Source of the DNA: CAMFLJ01 sp963702555
GTDB taxonomy: Bacteria; Actinomycetota; Acidimicrobiia; Acidimicrobiales; Acidimicrobilacustridaceae
Direction of reading: 5' to 3'
Length of the DNA stretch: 64,000 nucleotides
Assembly: GCA_963702555.1 (NCBI GenBank)
Contig: CAVPCW010000006.1
Coordinates: 248,001-312,000, forward strand
Shown: positions 9,036 to 18,677 of the stretch, piece after piece
Layout: every line of letters starts with the position of its first letter
How positions within the stretch are numbered: the first letter of the stretch is position 1
The notes under the pieces: generated by a model
The model's database searches: none
What the model saw: the letters and a program-made list of their open reading frames with translations, nothing else
What the model was told of the DNA's origin: nothing
Made by a program: the position numbers and the translations under genes

Positions 9036-10719
9036 TCAGAGCGCCCGGGCGCCCCGGACGAGCCGGCCGGGGAGGGCCCCGGTGTCCTCGCCGTCCTGGC
9101 GGATGACCTCGCCGGCCACGATGGTGGCCCGGTAGCCGTCGGCGCGCTGCACCAGCCGCTTCCCGCCGGCGGGCAGGTCGTGGAGCATCTCCGTGCTGGT
9201 GATGCCGACCCGGGCGAGGTCGATGAGGTTGATGTCGGCCCGGTAGCCGGGGGCCAGCACGCCGCGGTCGTGCAGGCCGACGGTGGCGGCGGTGGCGGCG
9301 GCCTGCTGCTGCACGACCCACTCGACGTCGAGGCGCTGGTCGGCAGGGGCCTCCCTGGTCCAGTACTGGAGCAGGTAGGTGGCGAAGCTGGCGTCGCAGA
9401 TCATCGTGCAGTGGGCGCCGGCATCGCCGAGGCCGGGGACGCTCAGCGGGTGCACGAGCATCTCGCGCACCGCCGCCATGTCGCCCTGCTCGTAGTTCAT
9501 GACCGGGATGTAGACCACGCCGGTGCCGCCGTTCTCGAGCAGCACGTCGTAGGCGCGGGCCAGGTCGATGGCCTCGGACGGGCCGCTGGTCGTACCGGGG
9601 CGGCGTTGCCGAGGGCGAAGGCCGGGGTCATCCGCTCGAGCAGGTTGGCGCCGGGTGCGGAGAGCTCGTCGAGCACCCTGGCCTTCACCTCGGGGCGGCG
9701 CAGCTCGGCGACGAACTGGTCGAGGGGGAGGCGCCTTCAGCTGCTGGTAGGTGGCCGACATGAGCAGCGGGTGCACCGTTCCCTGGAGGCTGAGCAGCAG
9801 CCCCACCGGCCGGGCCGCCACCTGGCTGCGGATCTCGACACCGTCGCGGTTGGCGTCGGCGACGAGCTCGAGCAGGCGGCGGTAGGCGTCGACCGGCTGG
9901 CCGGCGCGCTGGAGCGTGGTGATCGACAGCGGCCGCCGGGCGGTCTCGGCCATCGAGCGCAGGATGGCGAACTCGCTCTGGAGGTCGTCGAGGTCGGCGA
10001 CGGCCTGGAACACGCCCTTGCCGGTGGCGCCCATGGCCTGGGCGATGCCGAGCAGCTCGTCGGAGGTGGCGGTGAGGCTCGGGGTCATGCGGCCGTCGAC
10101 CGACTTGTGGGCGACGGTGCGCGAGGTGGTGAACCCGAGGGCGCCGGCCTCGACCCCCTCGGCGACGAGGCGGCCCATGCGGTCGATCTCGTCGGGGGTC
10201 GGGACCTCGGCGTGGTCGGCGCCTCGGTCGCCCATGACGTAGCCGCGCACCGCGGCGTGGGGCACCTGGGCGCCGAGGTCGATGGCCTTGGGGGTGGCGG
10301 CGAGGGCGTCGAGGTACTCGGGGAAGGTCTCCCACTCCCAGGTGATGCCCTCGTGCAGGGCGGTGCCGGGGATGTCCTCCACGCCCTCCATCAGGGCGAC
10401 GAGCCACTCGTGGCGGTCGGGGCGCACGGGGGCGAAGCCCACGCCGCAGTTGCCCATGACGACGGTGGTGACGCCGTGCCAGGGGGAGGGGCTGAGGAAG
10501 GGGTCCCAGCTGGCCTGGCCGTCGTAGTGGGTGTGGATGTCGACCCAGCCGGGAGCGACGACGAGGCCCTCGGCGTCGAGCTCGCGCCGGCCCGTGCCGT
10601 CGACGCGCGCCGACCTCGGTGACCTTGCCGTCGTCGACGGCCACGTCGGCCCGCCGGCGGGGCGCACCCGTGCCGTCGACCACCGTGCCGTTGCGGATCA
10701 CCAGCTCGTGCTCGGCCAT
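9036..10719 (-). CDS. D-aminoacylase-like amidohydrolase (N-acyl-D-amino-acid deacylase family), frame broken
   Basis: An amidohydrolase of about 560 residues resembling N-acyl-D-amino-acid deacylases. It starts MAEHELVIRNGTVVDGTGAP, has the metal motif PGWVDIHTHYDGQ (HxH), the Cys ligand motif GNCGVGFAP, and the later GDAGAHCTMICDA, whose aspartate is a family metal ligand. The frame breaks near 10612, 9735 and 9585; the part between the last two (KARVLDELSAPGANLLERM) is in a third frame. All motifs are kept, so errors are likelier than decay. The substrate is unknown; many actinobacterial members are simply called amidohydrolase family proteins. It is one of three paralogues in this window. 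It lies in the same direction as the MarR gene upstream and may be regulated by it. Confidence 0.8.
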
Positions 10720-10795
10720 CGTTCCCCTCCTCGTGGCGCCCCTGCGCCGCTCCGACGGTACCCGGGGGGGGGGGTCGCGGGTTCGGACGGGTGGC

Positions 10796-11254
10796 TCAGC
10801 CCGGGCGGTCGGTGCTCGAGAAGTCGTCGACGACCCGGAGCATCATCGCCCGGAACTGGACGATGTCGTCGTCGCTCCACTCGCGGAAGGCGTGGGCGGT
10901 GATGCGGTCGGCGCCGTCGCGGAATCGCTCGTAGGTGCTGCGCCCCTTGCGGGTGAGCGCCACGATGCGGCCCCGGCCGTCGGTGGGGTCGGGGGTGGTC
11001 GTGACGTAGCCGTCGGCGGTGAGGTTGCGCAGCTCCCGGCTCACGAGCGGCGCCTCGGTGTCGGCGGCCTCGGCGAGGGCGCTGGCCCGCAGGGGGCCGT
11101 GCTTGTGCAGGGCGCCGAGGATGCCGACGGCGGCGTTGGTGAGGTCGACACCGGAGACCTCGGCCCGCAGGCGGGTGGCGGCACGGCCCCGCCCGATGCG
11201 ACCGACGCGCTTGAGCGCGTCGTCGATGTCGCGGAGATCGTCCTGGCGGGCCAC
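10796..11254 (-). CDS. MarR-family transcriptional regulator
   Basis: A 152-residue regulator. The winged helix-turn-helix covers roughly residues 40-105 (GILGALHKHGPLRASALAEAA, seen in part; then SRELRNLTADGYV and the wing DPTDGRGRIVALT). Long helices at both ends form the usual dimer interface. It starts with GTG. It diverges from the amidohydrolase at 11374, with a 119-base gap likely to hold its operator, and it precedes the D-aminoacylase-like gene on the same strand. MarR proteins usually repress a neighbouring catabolic gene until a small aromatic or lipid ligand binds. Either neighbour could be the target. Confidence 0.88.
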   Translation of the reverse strand: MARQDDLRDIDDALKRVGRIGRGRAATRLRAEVSGVDLTNAAVGILGALHKHGPLRASALAEAADTEAPLVSRELRNLTADGYVTTTPDPTDGRGRIVALTRKGRSTYERFRDGADRITAHAFREWSDDDIVQFRAMMLRVVDDFSSTDRPG

Positions 11255-11373
11255 GGCGGCACCCTAGCGAACGGGAGAAGGGACCTTCGGCCCTCGAAAG
11301 TAGTTGGCACTGATAAGTAGATTGGGGTTCGAGAGCCGGCGAAGGGTCGGCGCCCACACCTCAGGAGCCATCT

Positions 11374-12588
11374 GTGAGCACCGCCGTGACCGACAACGAC
11401 CGCTACGTCGTCATCTCCACCGACAGCCACGCCGGCGGCAGCCACGCCATGTACCGCGACTACCTCGAGAAGGAGTACCTCGAGGAGTTCGACGCCTGGC
11501 GGGCCAAGTACTCCAACCCGTTCCGCGACCTCCAGGACGACGGCCGCACCCGCAACTGGGACGGTGAGCTGCGCCTCGCCGACCAGCGGGCCGACGGCGT
11601 CGTCGCCGAGGTCACCTTCCCCAACACGGTGCCGCCGTTCTTCCCGACCGGCGCCCTGCTCACCCCGCCCCCGAACGAGGGCAACTACCGCCGCCGCCTC
11701 GCCGGCATCCGGGCCCACAACCGCTGGATGGTCGACTGGGTCTCCCAGGCTCCCAACGAGCGAGCCGGCGTGGCACAGATCTTCCTCAACGACCTCGACG
11801 AGGCCGTGAAGGACATCGAGTTCGCCGCCGAGAACGGCCTGAAGGGCGGCATCCTGCTGCCGGCCGTGCCCGACGACGCCAAGCAGATCGAGCCGCTGTA
11901 CTCGCCCGTCTACGACAAGATCTGGGCCGCCTGCCAGGCCAACGACGTCATCGTGAACCAGCACTCCGGCGGCGGCTCGCCGAGCTACGGCGACTACTCG
12001 GCCGCCACCTTCATGTTCCTCGCCGAGACGACCTTCTTCTCCAAGCGGGGCATGACCCACCTTGTCCTGAGCGGCGTGTTCGAGCGCTTCCCCGGGCTCA
12101 AGTACGTGCTCGCCGAGCAGGGCTGCGCCTGGGTGCCGCCCGTGCTCACCGCCTGGGACACCTTCCACCAGGAGATCCGCGACACCGGCCGGGTCGGCGA
12201 GCTCGGCTTCCCCGTGGAGGAGGTCCTCCCCATGGCGCCGAGCGACTACGTGAAGCGCAACGTGTGGTTCGCCGCCAGCTTCCCGGGCAAGGGCGAGGTC
12301 GCCGCCGCCCGCGAGGTGCTCGGCACCGACCGGGTCATGTGGGCCAGCGACTACCCCCATCACGAGGGCACCTGGCCCTACACCCGTGAGGCGCTGCGGT
12401 GGGCCTTCGAGGGCTGCTCGGTCGAGGACACCGCCAAGATGCTCGGTGGCAACGCCATCGACCTCTACGGCTTCGACGGCAGTGCGCTGCTGGCCCTTGC
12501 CAGCGAGTGGGGCCCCACCGTCGAGGAGGTCTCGGTGCCCATCGCCGGTCGCCCCGAGGGTGCGACCTCCCCGGCCTTCGCCCGCTGA
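11374..12588 (+). CDS. Amidohydrolase-2 family metal-dependent hydrolase
   Basis: A 404-residue TIM-barrel hydrolase (PF04909 type, related to ACMSD and other nonhydrolytic decarboxylases). Motifs include the N-terminal ISTDSHAGG, where the usual DxHxH has become DSHAG, then VNQHSGGGSP, KYVLAEQGCAWV and WASDYPHHEGTW near residue 330, whose aspartate is the conserved metal ligand. The start GTG follows AGGAG at 11363-11367. It is intact, unlike its convergent relative at 12753-13980. The amide or carboxylate substrate is unknown. The long palindrome just downstream probably ends transcription. Confidence 0.87.
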   Translation: MSTAVTDNDRYVVISTDSHAGGSHAMYRDYLEKEYLEEFDAWRAKYSNPFRDLQDDGRTRNWDGELRLADQRADGVVAEVTFPNTVPPFFPTGALLTPPPNEGNYRRRLAGIRAHNRWMVDWVSQAPNERAGVAQIFLNDLDEAVKDIEFAAENGLKGGILLPAVPDDAKQIEPLYSPVYDKIWAACQANDVIVNQHSGGGSPSYGDYSAATFMFLAETTFFSKRGMTHLVLSGVFERFPGLKYVLAEQGCAWVPPVLTAWDTFHQEIRDTGRVGELGFPVEEVLPMAPSDYVKRNVWFAASFPGKGEVAAAREVLGTDRVMWASDYPHHEGTWPYTREALRWAFEGCSVEDTAKMLGGNAIDLYGFDGSALLALASEWGPTVEEVSVPIAGRPEGATSPAFAR

Positions 12589-12676
12589 CCCACGACGGCC
12601 GGCGGCGGGGCACCTCCCCCTCAGGCCCCGCCGCCCGCCGCCGTCTCCCGCCCGCCACGGGCCCGCCCGGACGCGA

Positions 12677-12723
12677 AAGGTGGCTCATCTCGTGTCGGAA
12701 TCCGACACGAGATGAGCCACCTT
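12677..12723. repeat. Long intergenic palindrome, GGTGGCTCA family, copy A
   Basis: Two 23-base arms are perfectly complementary around a single central base. The outer part begins AAGGTGGCTCATC and the core reads GTGTCGGAATCCGACAC. It lies 88 bases after the stop of the plus-strand amidohydrolase and 29 bases before the stop of the minus-strand one, that is, between convergent genes. The same outer arm and the identical 17-base core recur at 52541-52589. A bidirectional transcription terminator is the simplest role; a mobile REP-like repeat is an alternative. Confidence 0.9.
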
Positions 12724-12752
12724 GCGTTCCGTGATGGTGAGAGCGGGAGCGG

Positions 12753-13980
12753 TCAGACCTTCATGAGGTCGTACATGTTCCCGCCCATGATGCGGGCCAC
12801 GTCGCCCTCCGGGAGGCCGGCCTCGTCGCGGGCGAAGAGGGCGTACTCGACCGGGTCGGCGAGGCCCTCGGGATGGGGCCAGTCGGAGTTGAACAAGATG
12901 TGGTCGAGGCCGATGGTCTCGACCAGGCGGCTCGAGGGGCTCCTCCCAGTACGGGGCCACGTAGAGCGCCCGGCGGAGGGTGTCGAGGGGATCCTCCTGG
13001 AAGAGGTGCGGCATCTTGCCGTAGCCGTCCATGAGGTCCTCGACCAGGCGGGTCATCCACACGCCGCCGTTCTCGATCGAACCGAGGCGGACGCCGGGGA
13101 AGCGCGCCGAGCATGCCGTGGCAGACGGCGGACGAGATCGTGTCCATGATCGGCCGGTGGTTCTGCGACACGTGACCGAACAGGTCCTGCTCGAAGGGCC
13201 GGAGCTCACCGGCGGCCCCGGCACCGTTCCACTCGTTGGCGAACTTCTGGTAGCCGGAGTCCGACGCGTGGAGCATCACCGGGATGCCGACCTGCTCGAT
13301 GGCCGACCAGAACGGGTCGGCGTCGGGGAGGAAGGGCGACTGCGGGCCCCGGAAGCCGGCGACCGGGCCCGGCCGCACCAGCACGGTCTTGGCGCCACGC
13401 TCGAGGGCCCACTCCAGCTCGGCGACCGCGCCGATCGGGGGTCGGACAGGTTCATCACCGGCGTGGTGTAGATGCGGTTCTGGTGGTTGAAGCCCCACTC
13501 GTCGAACAGCCACTGGTTGAACGCGTGGATCATCACCTGGGTGGCCACGGGGTCGTCCATGAAGTTCACCTCCATGATGGAGGCGAGGGTGGGGAAGTTC
13601 ACGATGGAGTGGATGTTCATCCGGTCCATCAGCGCCGAGCCGGGCGTCGGGCTCGAAGAACTCGGGGATCGCCCGCATCGGGCGCACGATCTCCCGGTAG
13701 GTCTTGCCCTCGGTGTTCTTGTTCCCGAAGTACTCGGCCGCCGAGCCGGGCTCGGCCACGACCTGGAAGGTGGGGTTGGGGATGTAGTCCGAGACGCGGC
13801 CCCGGATGATCATCTTGGTGCGGCCGTCGATCTCGGCCAGGCGCACCAGGCCCTTGTACTGCTCGGGGAGGTACGCGGGTGAAGGCGTCGGCGCCCTCGT
13901 AGAGGTGGAAGTCGCAGTCGAACACGGGGTGCCCGAAGTCGGAGTAGGTCATGTCCGGGCTGTGCTGGCGTGTAGTCCAT
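12753..13980 (-). CDS. Amidohydrolase-2 family hydrolase, heavily frame broken
   Basis: An amidohydrolase-2 protein of about 405 residues when about six one-base breaks are repaired (near 13960, 13877, 13640, 13440, 13110 and 12935). Recognisable parts are FGHPVFDCDFHLYEG (metal motif), DGRTKMIIRGRVSDYIPNP, MNIHSIVNFPTL, ASDSGYQKFANEW, RFPGVRLGSIENGG and HILFNSDWPHPEG, ending in MGGNMYDLMKV. Start ATG 13980 follows AAGGGG. Each segment keeps conserved residues and high third-position GC, and one break is a CCCCC run read one base short. The density of breaks is the highest in the window, so a genuine pseudogene cannot be fully excluded. It resembles the PF04909 enzyme facing it. Confidence 0.7.
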
Positions 13981-14129
13981 CGAGAATCCCCTTCTCGGTT
14001 CTGGGAGGGCGAGTTCCTCACGAACACTAAGGATCGAGCCCCGCTCCGACCCTAGGGACCTTGGTCCTTCACCGAACCGAATTCGGCGTCAATTTCATGG
14101 GTGGGGACCCCGGAGATCGTGGATCCGCC

Positions 14130-14696
14130 TCAGGGCAGCGGTGGAGCCGCGCCCGAGGTCACCGGGGAGCGGGGCAGTGCGTCCGGATCGGGGGCCCGTC
14201 GCACCACCACGACGAGGGCAGCGCCGAGGACCGCAGCGCCGGCCCAGAGCCCGGCGACCTCGGCCCGTCGGGTGGGGAGCACGCCGCCGCACCCCTTCGG
14301 TCGGACCGAGCCGTCGGGTGACGGGCTGTTCGTCCATTCCATGGGCACAGTGACCGAGCCGCAGTCGTCGTAGTGGAACAACCGGTTGGCGCCGGCGACG
14401 CCGAGGGCTGCCATGCCGAGCGCCAGGGCCCCGGCCACCGCCAGGCGGCCGCCCCGCAGGCGTCCGGCCAGGCCGAACACGACGAGGGCCAGCCCTCCCA
14501 GGCCGAGGACGATGACCGCCCACGTCAGCGGGTTCCGGACGTCAGCGCAGTAGTCACTCGGGACGGGGCGCACGAACACCGCGTCGCACACCGTCTCGTA
14601 GCCCTTGTCGACCGGCACGAACCCGGCGACGGCGCCCGCGACCAAGGCGAGCGCGCCCGTGAACACGAACCCCCACCGAACCTCACCACTGTTCAT
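14130..14696 (-). CDS. Uncharacterised membrane protein
   Basis: A 188-residue protein with about four hydrophobic segments: GFVFTGALALVAGAVAG near residue 8, TWAVIVLGLGGLALVVFG, RLAVAGALALGMAALG, and AGLWAGAAVLGAALVVVV near the C-terminus. The first loop has several cysteines (ETVCDAVF, DYCAD) and the second has DDCGS and KGCGG, which could form disulfides outside the cell. ATG 14696 is chosen because GGAAGGGGGG precedes it; an upstream start at 14732 lacks a clear ribosome site. No family is recognised. Confidence 0.72.
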   Translation of the reverse strand: MNSGEVRWGFVFTGALALVAGAVAGFVPVDKGYETVCDAVFVRPVPSDYCADVRNPLTWAVIVLGLGGLALVVFGLAGRLRGGRLAVAGALALGMAALGVAGANRLFHYDDCGSVTVPMEWTNSPSPDGSVRPKGCGGVLPTRRAEVAGLWAGAAVLGAALVVVVRRAPDPDALPRSPVTSGAAPPLP

Positions 14697-14768
14697 CGGA
14701 AGTCCCCCCTTCCTCGGGGGAACGGTAGCCACGCACCTGCTCCGGCGGCGGTCGCCCGCCGGGAGAGG

Positions 14769-15737
14769 TCAGCCGGCGACGGCGGGGGCGACCTGGGAGC
14801 AGAGCAGCTCGACGTGGCGGTCGACGACGTCGCCGGGCATCCCGGCCACGCTGGCCCACAGGTAGACGTGCTCGACGGGTGCGCCGTCGGTGGCCTCGCG
14901 GATGGCGGTCACGGCGTCGTCGGGGGTGAGCACCCGCAGGCCCGGGATCTGCCCCGGGGCGGTGCTGCGGCCCATGACCTTCTCGGCGGTGAGCACCCGG
15001 GGCTCGACGCCCGTGCCGGCCACCGCGCACTCGGCGTAGGTGTTGGCCTGGTGGAGGAAGTGGGGGAGGATCCGGTGCAGGGTGGCCTCGGGATCGTCGG
15101 CCACCACGATGTCGAGCATGCCGCCGGTGCGGGCCGAGGCGGGGTCGTGACCGCCCTCGACGAGGCCCTCCCGGTAGGGCTCGAGCAGGCGGCGGTCGAG
15201 GCTGAGCAGGCCCACGCCGAGGCGTCCCGCCCGCCGGGCGCCCTGGGGGCCCTGGTAGCCGAGCCAGATCGGGAACGGCCGCTGGGCGGGCGGCGGAGTG
15301 ACGACACCGTCGTCGAGCAGGCGGCGGATCTCGGCGACCGCGGCATCGGTGAGGCCGTACCGCTTCGACAGGTCCTTGTCGTAGAGCTCGTACTCCCGCG
15401 GGCTGTAGCCGGCGCCGATGCCGAGCTGGAGGCGACCGCCGGAGATCTGGTCGACCACCGCGGCCTCCTCGGCCACCAGCGGCGCCGGTCGGAGCGCGGC
15501 GAGCAGCACGGCGGTGCCGATGGTGATGGTGCGGGTGCGGGCGGCGACCGCGGCCAGGAACGTGAGGGGCTGGGGCAGGTAGCCGTCGGCGAAGAGGTGG
15601 TGCTCGGTGAACCACACCGAGCCGAGGCCACCCTGCTCGGCCCGCTCGACGAGCTCGAGGTTGCGGGCGAACACGTCGGGCCACGGTCGGGCCCACGGCT
15701 CGGGGTTCCGGAGGTCGAAGAAGAGCCCGACCTTCAC
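14769..15737 (-). CDS. Luciferase-like flavin/F420-dependent oxidoreductase
   Basis: A 322-residue luciferase-like enzyme: MKVGLFFDLRNPEPW, WFTEHHLFADGY near residue 43, RTITIGTAVLLAALRPAPL and GRLQLGIGAGYSPREYE. The family uses FMN or F420 for oxidation or reduction of small organics. It starts with GTG after AAGGGTGA. A hairpin at 15790-15826 separates it from the SDR gene upstream on the same strand, so it is probably transcribed on its own. It is the third luciferase-like gene in the window. Confidence 0.88.
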   Translation of the reverse strand: MKVGLFFDLRNPEPWARPWPDVFARNLELVERAEQGGLGSVWFTEHHLFADGYLPQPLTFLAAVAARTRTITIGTAVLLAALRPAPLVAEEAAVVDQISGGRLQLGIGAGYSPREYELYDKDLSKRYGLTDAAVAEIRRLLDDGVVTPPPAQRPFPIWLGYQGPQGARRAGRLGVGLLSLDRRLLEPYREGLVEGGHDPASARTGGMLDIVVADDPEATLHRILPHFLHQANTYAECAVAGTGVEPRVLTAEKVMGRSTAPGQIPGLRVLTPDDAVTAIREATDGAPVEHVYLWASVAGMPGDVVDRHVELLCSQVAPAVAG

Positions 15738-15789
15738 CGCTGGTCACCCTTCACGACGACGTTGCTCACCTGAGACCTCCCGGACGCGG

Positions 15790-15826
15790 CACGACCCGCC
15801 ACCGTAGTTGGGGGTGGCGGGTCGTG
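15790..15826. terminator. Perfect hairpin between same-strand genes
   Basis: Two 14-base arms (CACGACCCGCCACC and its complement) flank a 9-base loop. It lies 42 bases past the stop of the minus-strand SDR and just before the luciferase-like gene. It lacks a strong U-run, so it may act as an intrinsic terminator of the high-GC type or as a transcript-stabilising stem. Confidence 0.65.
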
Positions 15827-15867
15827 ATCACTGCCAAGCACCGGGGCCGGGGCCACGGCGCGGGGGC

Positions 15868-16706
15868 TCAGCTGCCGAGCGGCGGGGCCTTGGCGATCAG
15901 CGGCGTCGGCGCCGATGGCGGGCTCGATGAAGGAGGTGAAGTCGGGCCCGGCCCGCAGGTGGTGGCCGCCGTCGACGTCGATGGTGATGCCGGTGACCCA
16001 GCGGGCGTCGTCGGACAGCAGGAAGGCGCACACGTTGGCGATGTCCTCGGGCTCGCCCACGTCGGCCATCGGGGTGTTCTGGAGGTAGCTCTCGTAGACG
16101 GCGGAGTCGCGCGGGATGCCCTCCATGATCTCGGTCGAGATGAAGCCGGGAGCCGACCGCGTTGAAGCGCACACCGGTGGGGCCGTACTCGTTGGCGGCG
16201 TTGCGCATCATCTCCTCGATGCCCGCCTTGCCGACGCAGTAGGCGCCGAACCACGGGTGGGGCACGTGGCCGGCGATCGAGCTCATGCCGACGAACGAGC
16301 CGCCGCCTGCGGCCACCAGGTGGGGGGCGGCGTACTTCACCGAGAGCATGGTGCCGAGCACGTTGAGGTGGAGCACCCGCGTGAACTCGGCGGTGTCCTG
16401 CAGGTGGTACGGGCCCATGCCGCCGCCGCCGCCGGCGTTGGCGATGAAGCCGTTGAGGCCACCGAAGGCCTCGACGTGGCCGGCGACGAGGGCGGCGACC
16501 TGGTCCTCGACGGTGACGTCGGTGGCCTGCACCCGAACGGTGCCCGAGGCACCCCCTGCGGCGATGCGGTCGGCGACCTCCTGCAGCAGCGGCTCGCGAC
16601 GGCCGCAGATGGTGACGTTCCAGCCGTCGTTGGCGAGGCGGGTGGCGCAGGCGGCGCCGATGCCGGTGCCACCGCCGGTGACGATCGCGGAGCGGGATGC
16701 GGTCAT
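15868..16706 (-). CDS. Short-chain dehydrogenase/reductase, two frame breaks
   Basis: A classical SDR of about 279 residues. It has MTASRSAIVTGGGTGIGAA (dinucleotide loop TGGGTGIG), ANAGGGG, the serine in MSSIAG, and Tyr-Lys in YCVGKAG. After a break near 16150 the frame continues as FISTEIMEGIPRDSAVYE and VTGITIDVDGGHHLRAG. A second break near 15905 leads to the end IAKAPPLGS. The start ATG 16706 follows GGGGGAAC. The acidic or basic residue after strand two (CGRREPL) favours NADP. Both breaks leave conserved motifs intact. Confidence 0.82.
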
Positions 16707-16823
16707 GTTCGGTGTTCCCCCTGGGAGAGATGTCGGTCGACGCACCATAGATGGCGCGTCCGGACGGCACGGTGCCGACGCCCTGGGGCGCCGGCACCGG
16801 TCACTGCATGGTGATCGTGTGGG

Positions 16824-18572
16824 TCAGTGGCTGGCGCGGACCAGGCGACCCGGGCGGGCACCGGTGTCGGTGTCGCCTCGGCGCACGACCACGCCGCTCA
16901 CGATGGTGGCGTCGTAGCCGACGGCCTCCTGGAGCAGGCGGCTGGCCCCGGTGGGCAGGTCGGCGACCGACCGGGGCATGGTGAGCGCCAGGCGGTCGAG
17001 GTCGATGACGTTGACGTCGCCCTTCTTGCCGACCTCGAGGGTGCCGCGGTCGGAGAAGCCGTAGAACTCGGCGGTGTCGTGGGTCTGCATCTGCACGGCC
17101 CGCTCGAGGCTGAGGCGCGGCCCGCGCGTGCGGCCCTTCACCCAGTGGCTCAGCTGGTAGGTGGGCATCGAGGCGTCGCAGATGGTGGCGAGGTGGGCGC
17201 CACCGTCGGCGAGGCCCATGAGGGCGGCCGGGTGGTTCAGCATCTCGAAGATGGCGTCCTGGCTGCCCTCGGCGTAGTTGAAGTACGGGATGAGGAAGAG
17301 GGCTTCACCGTCGAACTCCAGCATGAGGTCGTAGAAGACCTCGTTCGGGGTGACGCCGGCGGCCGCGGCGCGGGCGGCGAGGGAGTCGGAGGCCGGCGGC
17401 TCGTAGTCGGGCTCCTCGGCCACCGGGAACGCCAGCTCCGGCATGAAGGTGGCGATGAGGCCCATGGTCTCGAACGGGAGCCCGGTCTCGGCCGACTCCT
17501 CGTCGGCGAGGATGGCGGCGCGCACCTCGGGGTCGCGGAGGCGCTCGACCAGCTCCTCGAAGGAGTTGGTCTCGGCCTGCACCCGCTGGAAGGTGGGACG
17601 GATGAGGAAGGGGTGGCGGGTGCGCAGGCCGAGCAGCATGCCGAACGGTCGGTTGGCGATCTGCGGGCGCAGCAGGGCCCCGTCGGCCTCGGCGGCCACG
17701 CAGGCGTCGAGCAGCTCGCGCCACAGGTTCGGCGAGGAGTTGGCCTGCAGGAGGAGGAACGACACGGGCAGGTCGAACTCGGCCGAGAGGCGACGCATCC
17801 AGTCGACCTCCTTGAGGGCGGCCTCGGCGTCCTGGCCGTCGGCGCCGGCCTCGGCCAGCTCGAACACCGGGCGGTGGCCGGTCTCGGCCATGGCGGCGGC
17901 GATGCCCCAGAGCTCGTCCTCGGTGGCGAAGGTGCCGGGGACGGGGTCGCCGGTGCCGGTGGTGTGGCCGAGCACGCGGGAGGTGGAGAAGCCAACGGCG
18001 CCGGCCTCGATGGCCTCGCCGACGAGGCGGCCCATCTCGGCGATCTCGCCCTCGGTGGCGGGGCCGTTCTCGAGCGCCTTCTCGCCCATGACGTAGGTGC
18101 GCAGCGGGACGTGGCCGATGTGGGCGGCGATGTCGGCGGCGTAGCGACGGCGGTCGAGGGCGTCGAGGAACTCGGGGAAGGTCTCCCAGTCCCACGGCAG
18201 GCCGGCGCGCAGCACGTCGCCGGGGATGTCCTCGACCGACTCCATGGTCTGGATCAGCATCTCGTGGGCGTCGGGGCGGGCGGGGGCGAAGCCGATGCCG
18301 CACACGCCGAGCACCACGGTGGTGACGCCGTGGCCGGTGCTGGGGGACAGGGACTCGTCGAAGAACGCCTGGCCGTCGTAGTGCGAGTGGATGTCGACGA
18401 AGCCGGGCGTGACGATGCGGCCCGTGGCGTCGATGGTCTCGGTGGCCTCGCCGTCGAGCGGGCCTCGGCTCACGGCGACGATGACGCCGTCGGTGATGGC
18501 GACGTCGCCGACGTAGGGCTCGCCGCCGGTGCCGTCGACGATGGTCCCGCCGGTGATCTTGAGATCGAACAT
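16824..18572 (-). CDS. D-aminoacylase-like amidohydrolase (N-acyl-D-amino-acid deacylase family)
   Basis: A 582-residue amidohydrolase with a complete metal site pattern: PGFVDIHSHYDGQ (HxH) near residue 65, LGVCGIGFAP (Cys ligand), and ADGGAHLATICDAS near residue 480. It begins MFDLKITGGTIVDGTGGEP, the beta-sandwich start of the family. It is intact and closely parallels the broken gene at 9036-10719. It diverges from the IclR gene at 18678, with a 105-base gap holding an inverted repeat. IclR control is therefore likely. Deacylation of N-acyl or N-carbamoyl compounds is the family role; the true substrate is unknown. Confidence 0.88.
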   Translation of the reverse strand: MFDLKITGGTIVDGTGGEPYVGDVAITDGVIVAVSRGPLDGEATETIDATGRIVTPGFVDIHSHYDGQAFFDESLSPSTGHGVTTVVLGVCGIGFAPARPDAHEMLIQTMESVEDIPGDVLRAGLPWDWETFPEFLDALDRRRYAADIAAHIGHVPLRTYVMGEKALENGPATEGEIAEMGRLVGEAIEAGAVGFSTSRVLGHTTGTGDPVPGTFATEDELWGIAAAMAETGHRPVFELAEAGADGQDAEAALKEVDWMRRLSAEFDLPVSFLLLQANSSPNLWRELLDACVAAEADGALLRPQIANRPFGMLLGLRTRHPFLIRPTFQRVQAETNSFEELVERLRDPEVRAAILADEESAETGLPFETMGLIATFMPELAFPVAEEPDYEPPASDSLAARAAAAGVTPNEVFYDLMLEFDGEALFLIPYFNYAEGSQDAIFEMLNHPAALMGLADGGAHLATICDASMPTYQLSHWVKGRTRGPRLSLERAVQMQTHDTAEFYGFSDRGTLEVGKKGDVNVIDLDRLALTMPRSVADLPTGASRLLQEAVGYDATIVSGVVVRRGDTDTGARPGRLVRASH

Positions 18573-18612
18573 GAGGGTGCCTTTCCGAGATGTGATCGGT
18601 GTCACGGTAAGC

Positions 18613-18650
18613 CTTTGCAGGAACAGGGTCAAAATTCGCACTGTGCAAAG
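18613..18650. promoter_or_regulatory. Inverted repeat, possible IclR operator
   Basis: The arms CTTTGCA (18613-18619) and TGCAAAG (18644-18650) are perfectly complementary and 24 bases apart, in the AT-richer gap between the divergent amidohydrolase and IclR genes. The spacing suits a dimer-of-dimers or a looped contact. The position is what one would expect for an autoregulated IclR operator, but no family consensus was tested. Confidence 0.4.
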
Positions 18651-18677
18651 AAGCTGAGCCTGGCCTAGCCTCCGGCC

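Noticed and set aside
8670..10622. 650-codon plus-strand open frame over the hemerythrin end and the D-aminoacylase-like gene
   Set aside because: Low-complexity Gly/Val/Gly-Ala translation, typical of the antisense of high-GC genes. The minus strand has the metal motifs.
10764..10774. Run of eleven G residues
   Set aside because: It lies in the gap between the MarR and D-aminoacylase-like genes. Considered as a phase-variable tract, but no promoter elements fit and this part of the window has many homopolymer errors.
16827..18668. 613-codon plus-strand open frame opposite the second D-aminoacylase-like gene
   Set aside because: Antisense shadow without domains. The minus-strand protein has HxH and all other family motifs.
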